Shown: in pieces, positions 1-10,100 of the stretch
Layout: the number at the start of each line of letters is the position of its first letter
How positions within the stretch are numbered: the first letter of the stretch is position 1
Origin: Hyposmocoma kahamanoa
Lineage: Eukaryota; Arthropoda; Insecta; Lepidoptera; Cosmopterigidae
Length of the DNA: 64,000 nucleotides
NCBI RefSeq assembly: GCF_003589595.1
Contig: NW_020653900.1
Span: 2,692,013-2,756,012 of the forward strand
Reading direction: 5' to 3'
Made by a program: the position numbers and the translations under genes
Notes under the pieces: generated by a model
Databases searched by the model: none
What the model saw: the letters and a program-made list of their open reading frames with translations, nothing else
Told to the model about the DNA's origin: nothing

Positions 1-164
1 TCCTAGCATAAGTTTTGTAGTAATTTTAAACCAATAATATTATACTGCGATATCGTAGCACTTATGAGTAAAGCAACCAACGCTGTAATCTCCAATTTGA
101 GCATATCTTATCTTACAAACTCTTCGTATGTTAGTGAACTAAATAGAAATCTATAATTGTAACT

Positions 165-540
165 TATTTAAAAAAAAATACCTCAAAAGTTCTTGAAATT
201 GCACCTATTTGCCAAGTTTTATTGAAATCGGTTACCGGAAAGTACGCGAAACCGGATTCATCACGGGATAAATCCAAAAACTAGGGAGTTTGCGGATTCA
301 TCACGGGATAAATCCGAATACAAGGGAGTTTGCCACCCTTTGAAGGTGGTATTTCCTTCAAATTTAAATGGGACCAACACTGGGGTTTCCTCTTTCCAAC
401 GAAAAATAATCATCAAAATCGGTTCACAAATTCCGGAGTTATCGCGTAACCACAGATTACAGAATATAGCGTAACATATGTAAAAATCGCGAGTCCATAC
501 ATGCAAAAAATAATCCTTTTTTTATGTCGGTTAATAATAA
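165..540 (+). repeat. Family C interspersed repeat, copy 1
   Basis: A stretch starting near an A-rich run and ending near 540 matches other copies at about 23965, 27950, 30048, 30893, 33255, 35515, 37525 and 49025. Shared landmarks are TTTGCCAAGTTTTATTG, ATCGGTTACCGGAAAGT, a GCCACCCTT block and a CAAAATCGGTTCACAAA block. This copy carries an internal direct duplication of about 38 bp (about 253-331, landmark CATCACGGGATAAATCC). No coding capacity is seen. The class is unknown. Confidence 0.75.
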
Positions 541-2066
541 CGCTATGTCAATTAATTTGCTATTGTAACTGATTTGATAAAACAATATAGTAATGAGTCG
601 TAATAATAAGTGCACAATATAAAACAAGTTTATCATTATTATTACAGGTTAAATTACTATAAATTGAACATTATCTGAATGCAATAAACTACATTTTACA
701 ACAAGGAATATGCATAGTATTTCTTTAGGGTTTTATTTGCTCTTCAGTATGTAGTACTTGAGTATTCATAGCGTTGACTTTACCGCCTATGCAATGCTAT
801 AAAAATAGTAAGATGATATTTTTAAATAAAGCATCGTTTGAATATGAAACATCCTTAAAAAATATTGCCTTTTATACCGCCAGATGGCGTTGATTATTGT
901 TGCTTTGTTTCCTAAATCCAAATATAACACCGTTATAATTGGCTGCTGATCAGCAACAGTCAGTCAAAGTCAAAGAATCATTTATAGGTATAAAATGAAT
1001 TTACACTTGAAAACTTCACATTTAAGCTACTGCTCGTTCACTACGCTGACATACCTGAGAAGAACGAGCAAGAAACTCTGGGATTGGCCTTTTCAAATAA
1101 ACTTAAATGCAAACATGAATCTAGGGCCATGTCGTCTGTCCATATTACTGACACGTAGTTTTCAATTTAGTAATATGACTTTTCAATCAAAATATTGTTA
1201 ATGTAGGTTTTAAACTTAGGAAATGATAATCTTAATATATGCTCCGGAATCATATTGTAAAAACGTAAGTATAGTTCCCCATAAAAGAGTCGTTTAACTT
1301 GGTTAAACGAAATCGTGGTACCATGAGTTTGGATTTAGCTCCAAGGTTAATATTTTGGATATCTTCTTTCTTATTGAAATTACGTGTATTTTCTTAAATT
1401 GTATTATTTTTGAAAAACCTGTTAACCCACAAAAACACGAATATATGAATCCCTAATTGTTGCTTATCGTCTCGTCTAAATTTTACAAACGTAAACTAGG
1501 TGATTTGAAACCTCCAAATAATAAAAAATGGTAAAAACAGTTGACATAAATCCATTAGCCTAAAATACTTTAGGCGCCATTTTCTCAAAACTATGACCAT
1601 GTGGGTTGACACGTTATTGCTTATCATCATCCAATTTTCCCCGTTGACCGACAGGTGAGCACACAGACATATTTTGATAACGTCTGTGGGTGAGCTTGTT
1701 GTTAGGAAATCAGTCCGTGTACGTGAAATAATACAGTGTGACAATAAAATATGGTGTAATAATGATTACATCTTTTAGATCCAGTAATAATTTGTTATGA
1801 AAAAACAATATTTTTACAATATGCATTGCGAGTACGCGGCGATGTGCACGTACGTTGTTTCGGCAGGCAACCTAAACCGTCGTGAGATCCTCCTCTCGTT
1901 AGCCTTGGCTAGGGGACAACAAGGCTGCGCGTTCGCAAACGATTAGCGGGTAGCGTAAAGTAACAATAGAGTTAGGAAATTGGCTCGTTCTTTATAGCAA
2001 AGGCTTAGATTTCAATGTTAAGGGGTATACCAGCGCTGGTGGACTGTACATCCAACAGAGGTTACT
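541..2066. other. Non-coding stretch with a degenerate repeat (family M)
   Basis: No convincing gene. Roughly 994-1085 (TTTACACTTGAAAAC, then AACGAGCAAGAAACTCTGGGA) resembles 29060-29200 (TTACACTTGGAATCG, then AATGAGTGAGAAACTCTAG), so both look like decayed copies of one interspersed repeat. A related-looking tail may run to about 1340. The segment about 1830-2066 is less AT-rich than its surroundings, but I recognise nothing in it. Confidence 0.4.
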
Positions 2067-2559
2067 ATCGCAATTAGGGTTGCTAACCGTCCCGCATTTC
2101 ACGGAACGTCTCGTATCTACGGCGACTACTGTTGGGTAATTTTCCGAAAAATTCCAAATAGTGGAATTTTTTTCGGAAAACTTCCCGAAAAATTGGAAAA
2201 ATTTGAAAAATATAATTTCGGAGGCTCACATTATGTTCTACTTTTAAAAATATTCTTTGAAATTTTATTTAGCGTGAATTATAAATTGAACTTGTATAGC
2301 TAAAAGCCACCTGTAAAAAAACGAGACTTAAAATTATTTCATAACAGTGAAAAACCTTTTTATTGGCTCCATCATTTTCGTTCAGTAACTTCAAGTTTTG
2401 ACAGGTGTCAACGTCCAATGTGGAAAATTAGAGGAAAAATATCTGGAAAAAGAATTCTTTTTCTGAAATAAGTAGGTGTATGATTTTTTCAAAATGGATG
2501 TTTTCTATGACCCAACACTAACGGAGACAGAGAGAAGTAATGTTTTCGCCGTAATTTCT

Positions 2560-2619
2560 TTAGTGCATCCTAGCTCAAATTGTTTCGTCGAAAGGATATT
2601 ATGGCAAATGAGTCTAAAC
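2560..2619 (+). pseudogene. hAT transposase C-terminal (dimerisation) remnant
   Basis: The + frame reads LVHPSSNCFVERILWQMSLN. This resembles the conserved hAT C-terminal signature of the form P-x-SNxxVERxFSxMxxxK, with SN, VER and QM retained. The frame closes soon after with stops and there is no intact upstream transposase. It lies in the 3' third of the 877-bp element, where this domain belongs if the transposase was coded on the + strand. Confidence 0.7.
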
Positions 2620-2781
2620 TAGCCTGGTATCCGTAAGAAATGCACGCCGAATTTAATTAAAACCAATTTTTGATTACGATTTTGATTGTCTCTTTTATAA
2701 TAATAATGATTTTATTTCAAAAATATGTCAAATCATAAAAAGATTTATTGCATGTAATATTGTTGTAACAATTTACATCAT

Positions 2782-2820
2782 CAAAAAAGAATGTGTGTAT
2801 TTAACACACATTCTTTTTTG
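2782..2820. repeat. Perfect 17-bp inverted repeat (hairpin)
   Basis: CAAAAAAGAATGTGTGT (2782-2798) is followed after 5 nt by its exact reverse complement (2804-2820). It lies inside the right part of the hAT element, so it may be a subterminal feature of that element rather than an independent one. Confidence 0.85.
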
Positions 2821-3042
2821 CCTAAATAAAACGGAATTTAACTAAAAATTCAATAAATTTTATTAGTTGTGTTTGAAAAAAAAACACCCGTATTTTTTAA
2901 GCTTCGTGATCGTTTGTCCCTTGAGACCGAAAAATAAAGTTGATAACCCTGATCGCAATTCAAACTGACCAATCCACTCACGGCTTTAATTACAATGGTA
3001 TGGCATTACTAGTCTTTGAGTTTTCATCGTTGTGAAACTAAA

Positions 3043-3113
3043 TTATGCGAGCATGTCATCCATGACATGCTCGCATAATAATTGAATGTGTAAGATAAAC
3101 CTACACATTCAAT
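3043..3113. repeat. Two adjacent hairpins
   Basis: TTATGCGAGCATGTCAT (3043-3059) is followed by 2 nt and its exact 17-bp reverse complement (3062-3078). Two bases later, ATTGAATGTGTA (3081-3092) pairs with TACACATTCAAT (3102-3113) across a 9-nt loop. Both lie just outside the hAT element. Their role is unknown. Confidence 0.85.
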
Positions 3114-3249
3114 GAAGTTTGACAAACCCCAGGTCCTTGCAAAAGAAGTCCGTTATTTGCCCAGGACGCTGCGAGAGAGAATTAAAAAACATCCTAATTT
3201 CCAAATCCCAATCCATCCTAAATCCCAAACAGACCCAAGACTGCAGTAC

Positions 3250-3620
3250 TAATTAATATGTTTTAGTTTATACTAAGTTCTATTATTAATTAATAATAAA
3301 TTGAACTTAATAAAAATTTATTGAATAAAATAATTTGTAAAACTTAATGTACCGTAAATTGGAATGTTTTCTTTATAAAATTAAAAATAAGGTATTTAAT
3401 TAATAACTATTGTAACGATAGTGAAAAAATAGGGTAGTTTGCATCAATATTAGACATAACTGGTTGAAGACTGTACCACCTCAGTCAACCGTGACCATGG
3501 GACCTATAAAGGGCCCGAAACGTCGGTTTGCTTAAAAAAACAAATATACGCGATTTAAATCCGGAAAAATAGTTTCATTTCTTATGTGTAACAATCGCGA
3601 AAACCTAAGAACTTTTGTAA
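3250..3620 (+). repeat. Family P repeat with a GGGCCCGAAACGTCGG core
   Basis: This AT-rich repeat ends in a structured segment. GGTTGA and TCAACC pair around 3462-3488, and GGGCCCGAAACGTCGGTTTG follows at about 3511. The same unit occurs at 24424-24785 in reverse and, for its 3' part, at 24790-24925 in forward orientation. The GAAACGTC motif after a short GC stem is reminiscent of the 3' half of hammerhead-ribozyme motifs in Penelope-like elements, but no reverse transcriptase is present and the other half of the core is not intact. Confidence 0.7.
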
Positions 3621-3627
3621 TTTAACA

Positions 3628-3955
3628 AAATGGTAAACAGCGCTATTTCGAGCTATGTCGCTACGTTTAAATTTTAAATACTGAAAATCTCGTAACAATA
3701 AATCCTATAGGAATCATTTGCCACATCAATTAAATAATGCATGAAAAAAATAATAATGCCCAAGTACATTACGTAACAATGTATTATTAAGAAAAATAAA
3801 ATGCTAGGTAGCGCTATTTCCATCTAGATATCGTCTTTTAAATGCTGAAAATTTCGTAAGAAAAAATCCTATGGGAATCCTTTCTAACATCAATTAAATA
3901 ATGCATGAAAAAATAATAATGCCCAAGTATATTACGTAACAATTTATTGTTAAGA
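3628..3955. repeat. Diverged two-copy tandem repeat, unit about 165 bp
   Basis: Units at about 3628-3790 and 3798-3952 share AGCGCTATTTC, a TGAAAAT..TCGTAA block, a long match over CATCAATTAAATAATGCATG, and AATAATGCCCAAGTA.ATTACG. Divergence is moderate, so the duplication is not recent. No coding frame is shared by the units. Confidence 0.8.
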
Positions 3956-4791
3956 ACATTGCCGTAATAGTTATTTTTTCGCATTCAGTACTAAAAACCA
4001 CTAATTTGGCAAAATGACTCTGTCATCGGTTATTCGCGCTATACAGCGGTAACCGCGTGTCCGCACGCTGCGCAAGACCCAAGGTCTCGCCAGCGAACGT
4101 GTATTTCGTACCTCAACTACAAAGCCAGATAGACAGTTTACTTTTGGTGCGCGGGTGTCTTACACGTATAACCTCAGCTTAAGCTGCATAAACATTGTGA
4201 TCGTGGACTTTCACTTAGGATTATTGCGCCATCGTGATCTCTAGGTAAGCATGGTGTCACGAATGTGATTTATAACAGTCTGTAATATGCAACTTGATAT
4301 TGTGTCGCCAGGTTGGTAGTGAAGGTGAGCCAGTTTAGGCCTGTTTTTGTCATATAAATATTTTATACGCGTTCTACATACCTATATGTTATGGTGTTTT
4401 TCACAGTTACATTGCAAAGGTTGAAACTAAAGCACTTATAGTACAAAACTTTACGTTCACATAAAATCTCCAAATGGATCCTTGTAACAGCTGATTATTT
4501 CATTGAGTAGGTAGTATACAATTTACAAAAGTTTTTTGTATTCTTACGCACGATAAAATGGATCATAACACATCAATGTTAAGTTTCAGTTTCATATAAA
4601 ATACGCTATTCGTATTGTTGTGATAGCAAGCAAGAATATAAAATTTTAACCCTATGAATAAATAAATAAATAAAGAGTTGTTTACCAGATTCTTTATCAG
4701 TATAACCGTTTAGATACAATCGAGAGATGAATTAAAAAATACTTTTGAAACTACTTATAAATTGTATAATACATACGTGTACGTATTTGAC
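3956..4791. other. Non-coding stretch, nothing recognised
   Basis: No reading frame or repeat shared with the rest of the window was recognised. The part about 4020-4340 is somewhat less AT-rich than its flanks, but I cannot assign it. Confidence 0.3.
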
Positions 4792-4918
4792 GACCTCGAT
4801 GGCCTAACGGTTGGCACAGTGCGCGCTTGATGAGGAGGTCCCGGGTTCTTTTCCCGGTAGCACGACCAATTCGTGAAATGAACTTTTCTAAATTAGGTCC
4901 GGTCTGTATATTTCGGAC
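4792..4918 (+). mobile_element. tRNA-derived SINE-like fragment (S1)
   Basis: The left part looks like a tRNA head. It has a box A-like TGGCCTAACGGTTGG and a box B-like GGGTTCTTTTCCC about 30 nt later. It is followed by a non-tRNA body running to about 4918. A related piece occurs in intron 1 of the SLC10 gene (38973-39090: GGGCGCTTGATGAGGA and GGGGTCGATTCC). A minus-strand family A repeat abuts its right end. Confidence 0.55.
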
Positions 4919-5168
4919 TTTTTTATTATACCAAGCGATGGAACGAACACGTCGTGTGTCCAGACACAGGTAGGCGTGTGTATCACCTGTTGCATTACCA
5001 CTCAGATGTTTAAATCGCAAAGATCTCAGAGGCACTTCCACTGCGCCGTCACCCTGAGACATACGTTGTCAAGTCTCATGTGCTTGTAATTTCACCTTTA
5101 CCCTTCCAAGCCGGAACGCAGTAATGCTCACATTACTGCTTGATGGCAGAAATAGGTAAGGTAAGGTA
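4919..5168 (-). repeat. Family A repeat, nearly full length
   Basis: Reads in reverse from TTTTATTATACCAAG through GCATTACCACTCAGA, AAATCGCAAAGATCT, ACCCTGAGACATA, CATGTGCTTGTAATTTCACC and GGAACGCAGTAATGCTCAC to GGCAGAAATAGGTAAGG. The minus-strand reading frame of about 103 codons across this repeat and the adjoining SINE is fortuitous. Confidence 0.85.
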
Positions 5169-5449
5169 GTGAAGTGAATTCCATTGCTCTATAGTACTTA
5201 TTGTGCAGGGAACTCCCTAGGTTGGGCCCTGTAATTGGCGTGACTCGTAAAAATTATATTTATAACAAAAAACGCATTTGTGTACTTTTATGTGTCCCGT
5301 GTCCTAATAGATTTATTTGTGGAAGTAGGTACACTAAATTAATTTCAATTAGGTCTTAAATAACACATTACACTGTTTCGTAAAAACATTACAAATATTA
5401 TGATTAGTAATGGTTGTATAATGTTCAAAGTATTATAATTAAAACAGTA

Positions 5450-5745
5450 GAGCTTCTTGTGAAAGAGTTCGTCCAGGATAGTACTACCACCTTACCTGTT
5501 TCTGCCGCCAAGCAGTAATGTCAGCATTACAGTGTTCCGGTTTTGAAGGGTAAGGGTGCTTGTGAAATTACAGGCACATGGGACTTGTCAACTTATGTCT
5601 CAGGGTGACGGGCGCAGTGGTAGTGCCCCTCAGGTGTTTGTAATTTAAAGCTCTGAGTGACATTGTAACTGTTATGGAAAGGCGTTTAGCTTATCATCAG
5701 GCGCACGACTTGTTTGTTCCGTCACTTGATGTTATGAAAGAAAAG
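5450..5745 (+). repeat. Family A repeat, full length
   Basis: Runs from AGAGCTTCTTGTGAAAGAG through CTGCCGCCAAGCAGTAATG, GGTTTTGAAGGGTAAGG, CAGGGTGACGGGCGCAGTGG and ATCAGGCGCACGACTTG to GATGTTATGAAAGAAAAGT. Family D follows directly, as it does (inverted) at 40.7-41.4 kb, so here A may be one end of a larger composite unit. Confidence 0.9.
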
Positions 5746-6195
5746 TAAAAAATAGATATAGCAGGAGTAAACATGTAGAGTAAAAATTCATAATGTCAAA
5801 AATAAAGTCAAAATAATCACGTGAATGTCAAACTTACGTAATCTACATTTCTACACCTCTATAAAAAATAATAGTAATTTCAAAAATCAAATGAAATACA
5901 ACAATCACTTATACTAAGTGTTAAAATTAGTCAAGTACAGATTACTAGACGCTATTTTAAATTAGTTGATCTCGTATCCATATAATCATTTACATAATAA
6001 AAACTTGCATCAAGGTTAAAAGGTATTTTCACCTTTCACATTGCTTGAGGCCATATTCATGACTATTGTTGTGCTTATTTACTGAGTATGAATACATATG
6101 GTATACATAAGGTAATTAACTGAATACAATGTTAAATTTACTTTATTTCACTTAAAGACTCGAGTTAAAAGAACCTGTCATAAGTATCATAGCCA
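5746..6195 (+). repeat. Family D repeat, copy 1
   Basis: About 450 bp whose reverse complement recurs at 40690-41145 with high similarity. Shared landmarks include ATAGCAGGAGTAAACATGTA, AATCACGTGAATGTCAAAC, CAGATTACTAGACGCTATTT and AGACTCGAG. A decayed third piece lies at 14789-14935. No coding frame is seen. It always adjoins family A at its left side in the two good copies. Confidence 0.85.
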
Positions 6196-6650
6196 TAATG
6201 GATCAGTTTAACAAAACCGCCCTTGTAAGCTCGCTCCATACAAATAAGGGTGCGGCCAGACGAATGTAATTTTGTGAGATATTTGAGTTGCGTAATAAAC
6301 GCTGCATTCGGTTTCATGTAAAAGTCCTATTTATGCCACACGATGACGCAAAACGACTTGTCTGCCGACTCACGCACGTAATTACGACTGAATTTCGGTC
6401 GCACCGTGCGACGTGATGATGTGGGTGGAGGAATGGGCGAGGGAAGTGGTATCTTTGGTATTGGGTTTATTAGACACGTTTCTTGCTCCATTACACTGTA
6501 TGACTCAAGCACCCCGTACAAACGTGCTTAAATGACTGAAAGACGTTGGTCTGGCGTTCTAATCGAATTTCAGTCGAACGTAAACTACGACTCAAAAAAC
6601 GCGCAGAATTACGCTCTTCTGGCCTCACCTTAAACTTTTATTTTATTCTT
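6196..6650. other. Non-coding stretch, nothing recognised
   Basis: The reading frames here are short and of no recognisable family. No repeat shared with other parts of the window was noticed. Confidence 0.3.
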
Positions 6651-6654
6651 ATTT

Positions 6655-6912
6655 GGACGTAGTTAAGCAAAAGGATCCAATCCACAAAATTATTAGAAAA
6701 TTAGTTATAATATGTATCAAACGGTTCCTAAAGTCTAACCTCTTAGATAAGCAAAAAAAAATCCAACATAATATGACCAATATATCGGGAGTTACATGAC
6801 ATTATAAGTTTTGAAAATAAAACAAGAGTGAGAAATACTTTCAAACTTCAAACTGCCATATTATCTCGAAAGTGACAGATGTGCATTTGATCCTTTTTGC
6901 TTAACTACGTCC
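6655..6912. mobile_element. MITE, 258 bp, with 4-bp flanking duplication ATTT
   Basis: Left end GGACGTAGTTAAGCAAAAGG and right end CTTTTTGCTTAACTACGTCC are reverse complements except for one extra A. The terminal inverted repeat continues with mismatches to about 32 bp. ATTT flanks both sides (6651-6654 and 6913-6916). No transposase frame is present. Confidence 0.8.
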
Positions 6913-6916
6913 ATTT

Positions 6917-8324
6917 GTACTGGTGAAACTACAAGCATATCGTCGCCTTTTTTCTCTAATTCGTATCTTAACGCACAAAGTTACTGAAGCGCAAAAAAGG
7001 GATTGTACATACAAATTTTGCAGGCTGATTTCGCATCTCATTTCCCTTATATTCACGCACTGGGTTTTACCTATTCTTTAAGTAATGCATCCAATTTAAC
7101 ACCCTTGATAAGAAATTTAAAATAAATAGAAAGTTTTGCCATCTCCTAAATAATCACTCTTTATAAGGTACGAGTTTGAGAAAATAAGGCGACGATATGG
7201 GATTTTATCAATTTTATATATAATCTATATATAATGTAATCTGTATGTAATCTCGTTTTCTCATCCTTGACTTGTTTAAGAGCTCTGAAGATTTCCTTGG
7301 AGAGTTTATCACTTCGTGACGTATCAGGAACAGTTTCAAAGTGAAGCAGAGAATACACTTTTTGAGTTAATACACTATTGTATTAATCCAATTATTTAGA
7401 AAGATCTGTGTAAATTTATGTATAGGTTATTTCCTACTTGCTAAATATATGTATTTAAAAATAAAAGAGAAAAAATAATTACATGTTTTTGAATAAGGAC
7501 TATTTTGGCCAGAACTAGCTCACATAAAGCGTGTCTCATTTTGAGTTATGTAGATATCTATTAGTTGTTTTTTACAATATTCTAACGACCGTTGTATTGA
7601 CGTGTACAGAATCAAATTTTACGTTCAACAGTGGTTTAATCTTGAATTTCACATATTTCGAGTTATAACACTATTGTAATAGCAGTGTGATATGTGCACA
7701 AACAACTTTCGTCACACTGTTGTGTTTCTTCGCCCATAAGAAAACTTTTAGACATTCAAACAGTTTATAAGATTTGGACGGAATTAGTATGGAGCTTGGT
7801 ACTTTCTTCCCAGAAAAAATTATAAGCCTGAAATAAAGGCTTAACAAATTAATAAAACAAATTATTGTGACCCACATTTTTTATTTAAAACAAAAGTGTG
7901 GCAGATATCTAAAATTAATTACCAGCAACACTGCGATACTAAAAAAAAGTCCTAAAAGCAGCAACACTTAAACGCTAAGATATTCAAAATCTTAATTCTA
8001 ATTGGCTAATTAAATTGCAACAAGAATTACATTGACATCTCATCTGTCAATATTTTTATATTATTTTTATATTATGGCCAATATGGCATTGGCCACTGGC
8101 CCTTTAGCCAAAAAATTACATTAAAATCCGTTCCGTTTTACTTTAGATAATATTAAAAATCCCTAACGATTTTCTGGAAGTTGCAGGTCAGTTTTTAATT
8201 CAGACTTTCTAGATTTTGAGAGCTCTTTACAAAAAACCAACTAATAGTGTGGTTAAATTTATTTTAGTACCACTACAACAACTCCTTTGTACAACTCCTT
8301 TGTAATTAAGTTTTATTGAATGTC
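6917..8324. other. Non-coding AT-rich stretch, nothing recognised
   Basis: No convincing gene or repeat. Small reading frames at 7161-7358 and 7671-7877 (minus) have no recognised features, and the composition matches the surrounding AT-rich DNA. Confidence 0.3.
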
Positions 8325-8645
8325 AGGATGTTTGACCACCAGAGATTCGAACCAAAACGTCTCCCAACAAACCGTGTCAGACGCTATCCAATAAGCCAGA
8401 ATTGGCTTATGTAGATTTAAATTAAGTATGCAAATGACCTATTTATTCGGTCCAATTTTCATATTTTGTAATGAAATTATCGTATCACTTCGTAACTTCG
8501 CGATGGTTGCGGCAATGTCAACCATTTTCCGCCGAACTAGAGCCGTATCGATTTTACTAAAGTTTTTACCTGTTTTTATGTAAGTTTTAATTTGCAGATT
8601 TACTCGATTTGCGATTTAATCGATTACGTTTTATGTGAAATGTGG
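8325..8645 (-). mobile_element. Family K element with tRNA-like end, minus orientation
   Basis: Its reverse complement matches 45015-45345. In element orientation it runs from a region with TGCGATTTAATCGATTACG to a tRNA-like end containing TGGCTTATTGGATAGCG (box A-like) and CGTTTTGGTTCGAATC (box B-like). The tRNA-like part is also shared with the S3 SINE-like copies at 21.2, 45.8 and 58.8 kb. This suggests a long SINE or a composite of a SINE and another repeat. Confidence 0.75.
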
Positions 8646-8818
8646 ACGAACCACAGATATACCTGTGGGACGAACTTATTTTAAAAACTGACAGGCTTAG
8701 TAGTAGAATCGTATAGTGTTGGTGATAGAGTTTTCTGCCTGCACAGATCTAGCCTGAGGAGGTGCGACTGTACGATATCGCAAAGCAATATCTACTGCAA
8801 AGAACGGATTAGTTACAG

Positions 8819-8862
8819 TAGAGCTCCTTGTGAAAGAGTTCGTCCAGGAAGTACTGCCATTC
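8819..8862 (+). repeat. Family A repeat, left-end fragment
   Basis: AGAGCTCCTTGTGAAAGAG followed by TTCGTCCAGGAAGTACTGCC is the left end of family A. The rest is absent, so this is a truncated copy. Confidence 0.8.
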
Positions 8863-9839
8863 TTGTGTTTGTGGTTTTATTTTGTAATTATTTCACTCAA
8901 AAGTGAATGTTTTCGATTAGTTTTTAATTGTCTTTTTGTTATTTTTTATTTATTTATGTGTGGTGTCATTTTTCTCTCATCTCTCTCACCTCAGCATTAT
9001 TATTCCCATCTAACGATGGAGTCTACTTTCCTTGTATTTTCCCTCCACTAAGCTCTGTTGGACGTTTTCTTTCAGAAACATGACAGCTTCTTCATGATGT
9101 CCTGAGTGGTGTCAGTTCAATTAAATATATTTTCTTTCTTTCTTTTTTTTTTGTATCTTGGATATCATTTCCTTCAAGCCTCGATACAGGAAATACGCAA
9201 TAATAGTAAAAATATAATGCCTATTATGCAATAGTATACACCGCATAGCTTAAATAACTTATTTACGTCACAGAATGACTGCTCAACCAACCAATATTTG
9301 ATTCAAAATACATTTCGATTGGTGAGCCCGTTGAATTAATATCGTAAACAATTGTAAATTATAGACTCCATTATACTCGTTAACTGTTTTGTAAGTTGAC
9401 AACACGATTATTGACGTCATTGAAGTGAAAACGCGCTTCACCATTTAAGGATCCAAAAATAACTTGGTCTTTAAATTTTAACATTAATTACGGAAGAAGG
9501 AAAAAATACTATGGAAACAATACGAGTATATTACAGTTTATTTGATCTTTTTTGAAGACGGAGTAAAATTGCGCAAAAGTGTTGCCCGCTTGCGAGCAGC
9601 TAGTGATTGCAGGCGATAAATGTTATATCGACAATCGACTGAATATTGGTCACGCTTATGAAATAAATAGCCGAGCTTGTTTCATTTGAATCATCCTCGA
9701 CCCATTATTCATCCAATTACTGAGCACAAGTTTATTTGAATTGGCAATTTTTGTAAGTTCATACATACATACTTAGTATTTAGATTTATGTTTATGAAAA
9801 TTACAAAGTGGGGATATATTTTAAAGATTTAATATAATC
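8863..9839. other. Non-coding stretch with a CTTT microsatellite
   Basis: A (CTTT)n and T-rich run lies at about 9130-9154. The 73-codon frame at 8830-9051 begins in the family A fragment and is hydrophobic because the DNA is T-rich, so I do not call it a gene. Confidence 0.35.
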
Positions 9840-10095
9840 AAATCCGGCTATTTTTGTTAAAATGTACATATATAAAAATTGATCTCGATACTAGTCGGTA
9901 GGCCAACTGTCAAAATAAGAATGAAAAAGATAATAACGCAATTAGTAATTATTAGAACGTCGTAACATTCAAAATTCAGTTATTTTTGGCGAAATGTTAT
10001 CTTCTTTCACAATCTATCGACAACAAATACATAACTTTTATGAAAACTGACAACCCTACAAATGTCATTTTACTCCATTCTCAAAAAAGACAGGC
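9840..10095 (+). repeat. Family H repeat, copy 1
   Basis: Shares long blocks in the same orientation with 46956-47210, in intron 7 of the SLC10 gene: AGGCCAACTGTCAAAATAAG, CTTTCACAATCTATCGA, and a TCAAAAAAGACA block near the right end. No coding frame. Confidence 0.75.
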
Positions 10096-10100
10096 TATAG

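Larger units (their letters stand above)
2075..2951 (+). mobile_element. Degenerate hAT-superfamily DNA transposon, 877 bp
   Basis: The ends are TAGGGTTGCTAAC on the left and GTTGATAACCCTG on the right, whose reverse complement CAGGGTTATCAAC matches the left end at most positions. Both ends are flanked by the same 8 bp, ATCGCAAT (2067-2074 and 2952-2959), the hAT hallmark. Inside, 2560-2619 encodes a recognisable scrap of the hAT C-terminal dimerisation region on the + strand. The rest of the transposase is missing or unreadable, so this is a dead, internally deleted copy. A 17-bp hairpin lies near the right end. Confidence 0.87.

Noticed and set aside
4751..5062. 103-codon minus-strand frame
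   Set aside because: It is made of an S1 SINE and a family A repeat. Other family A copies do not keep this frame open.
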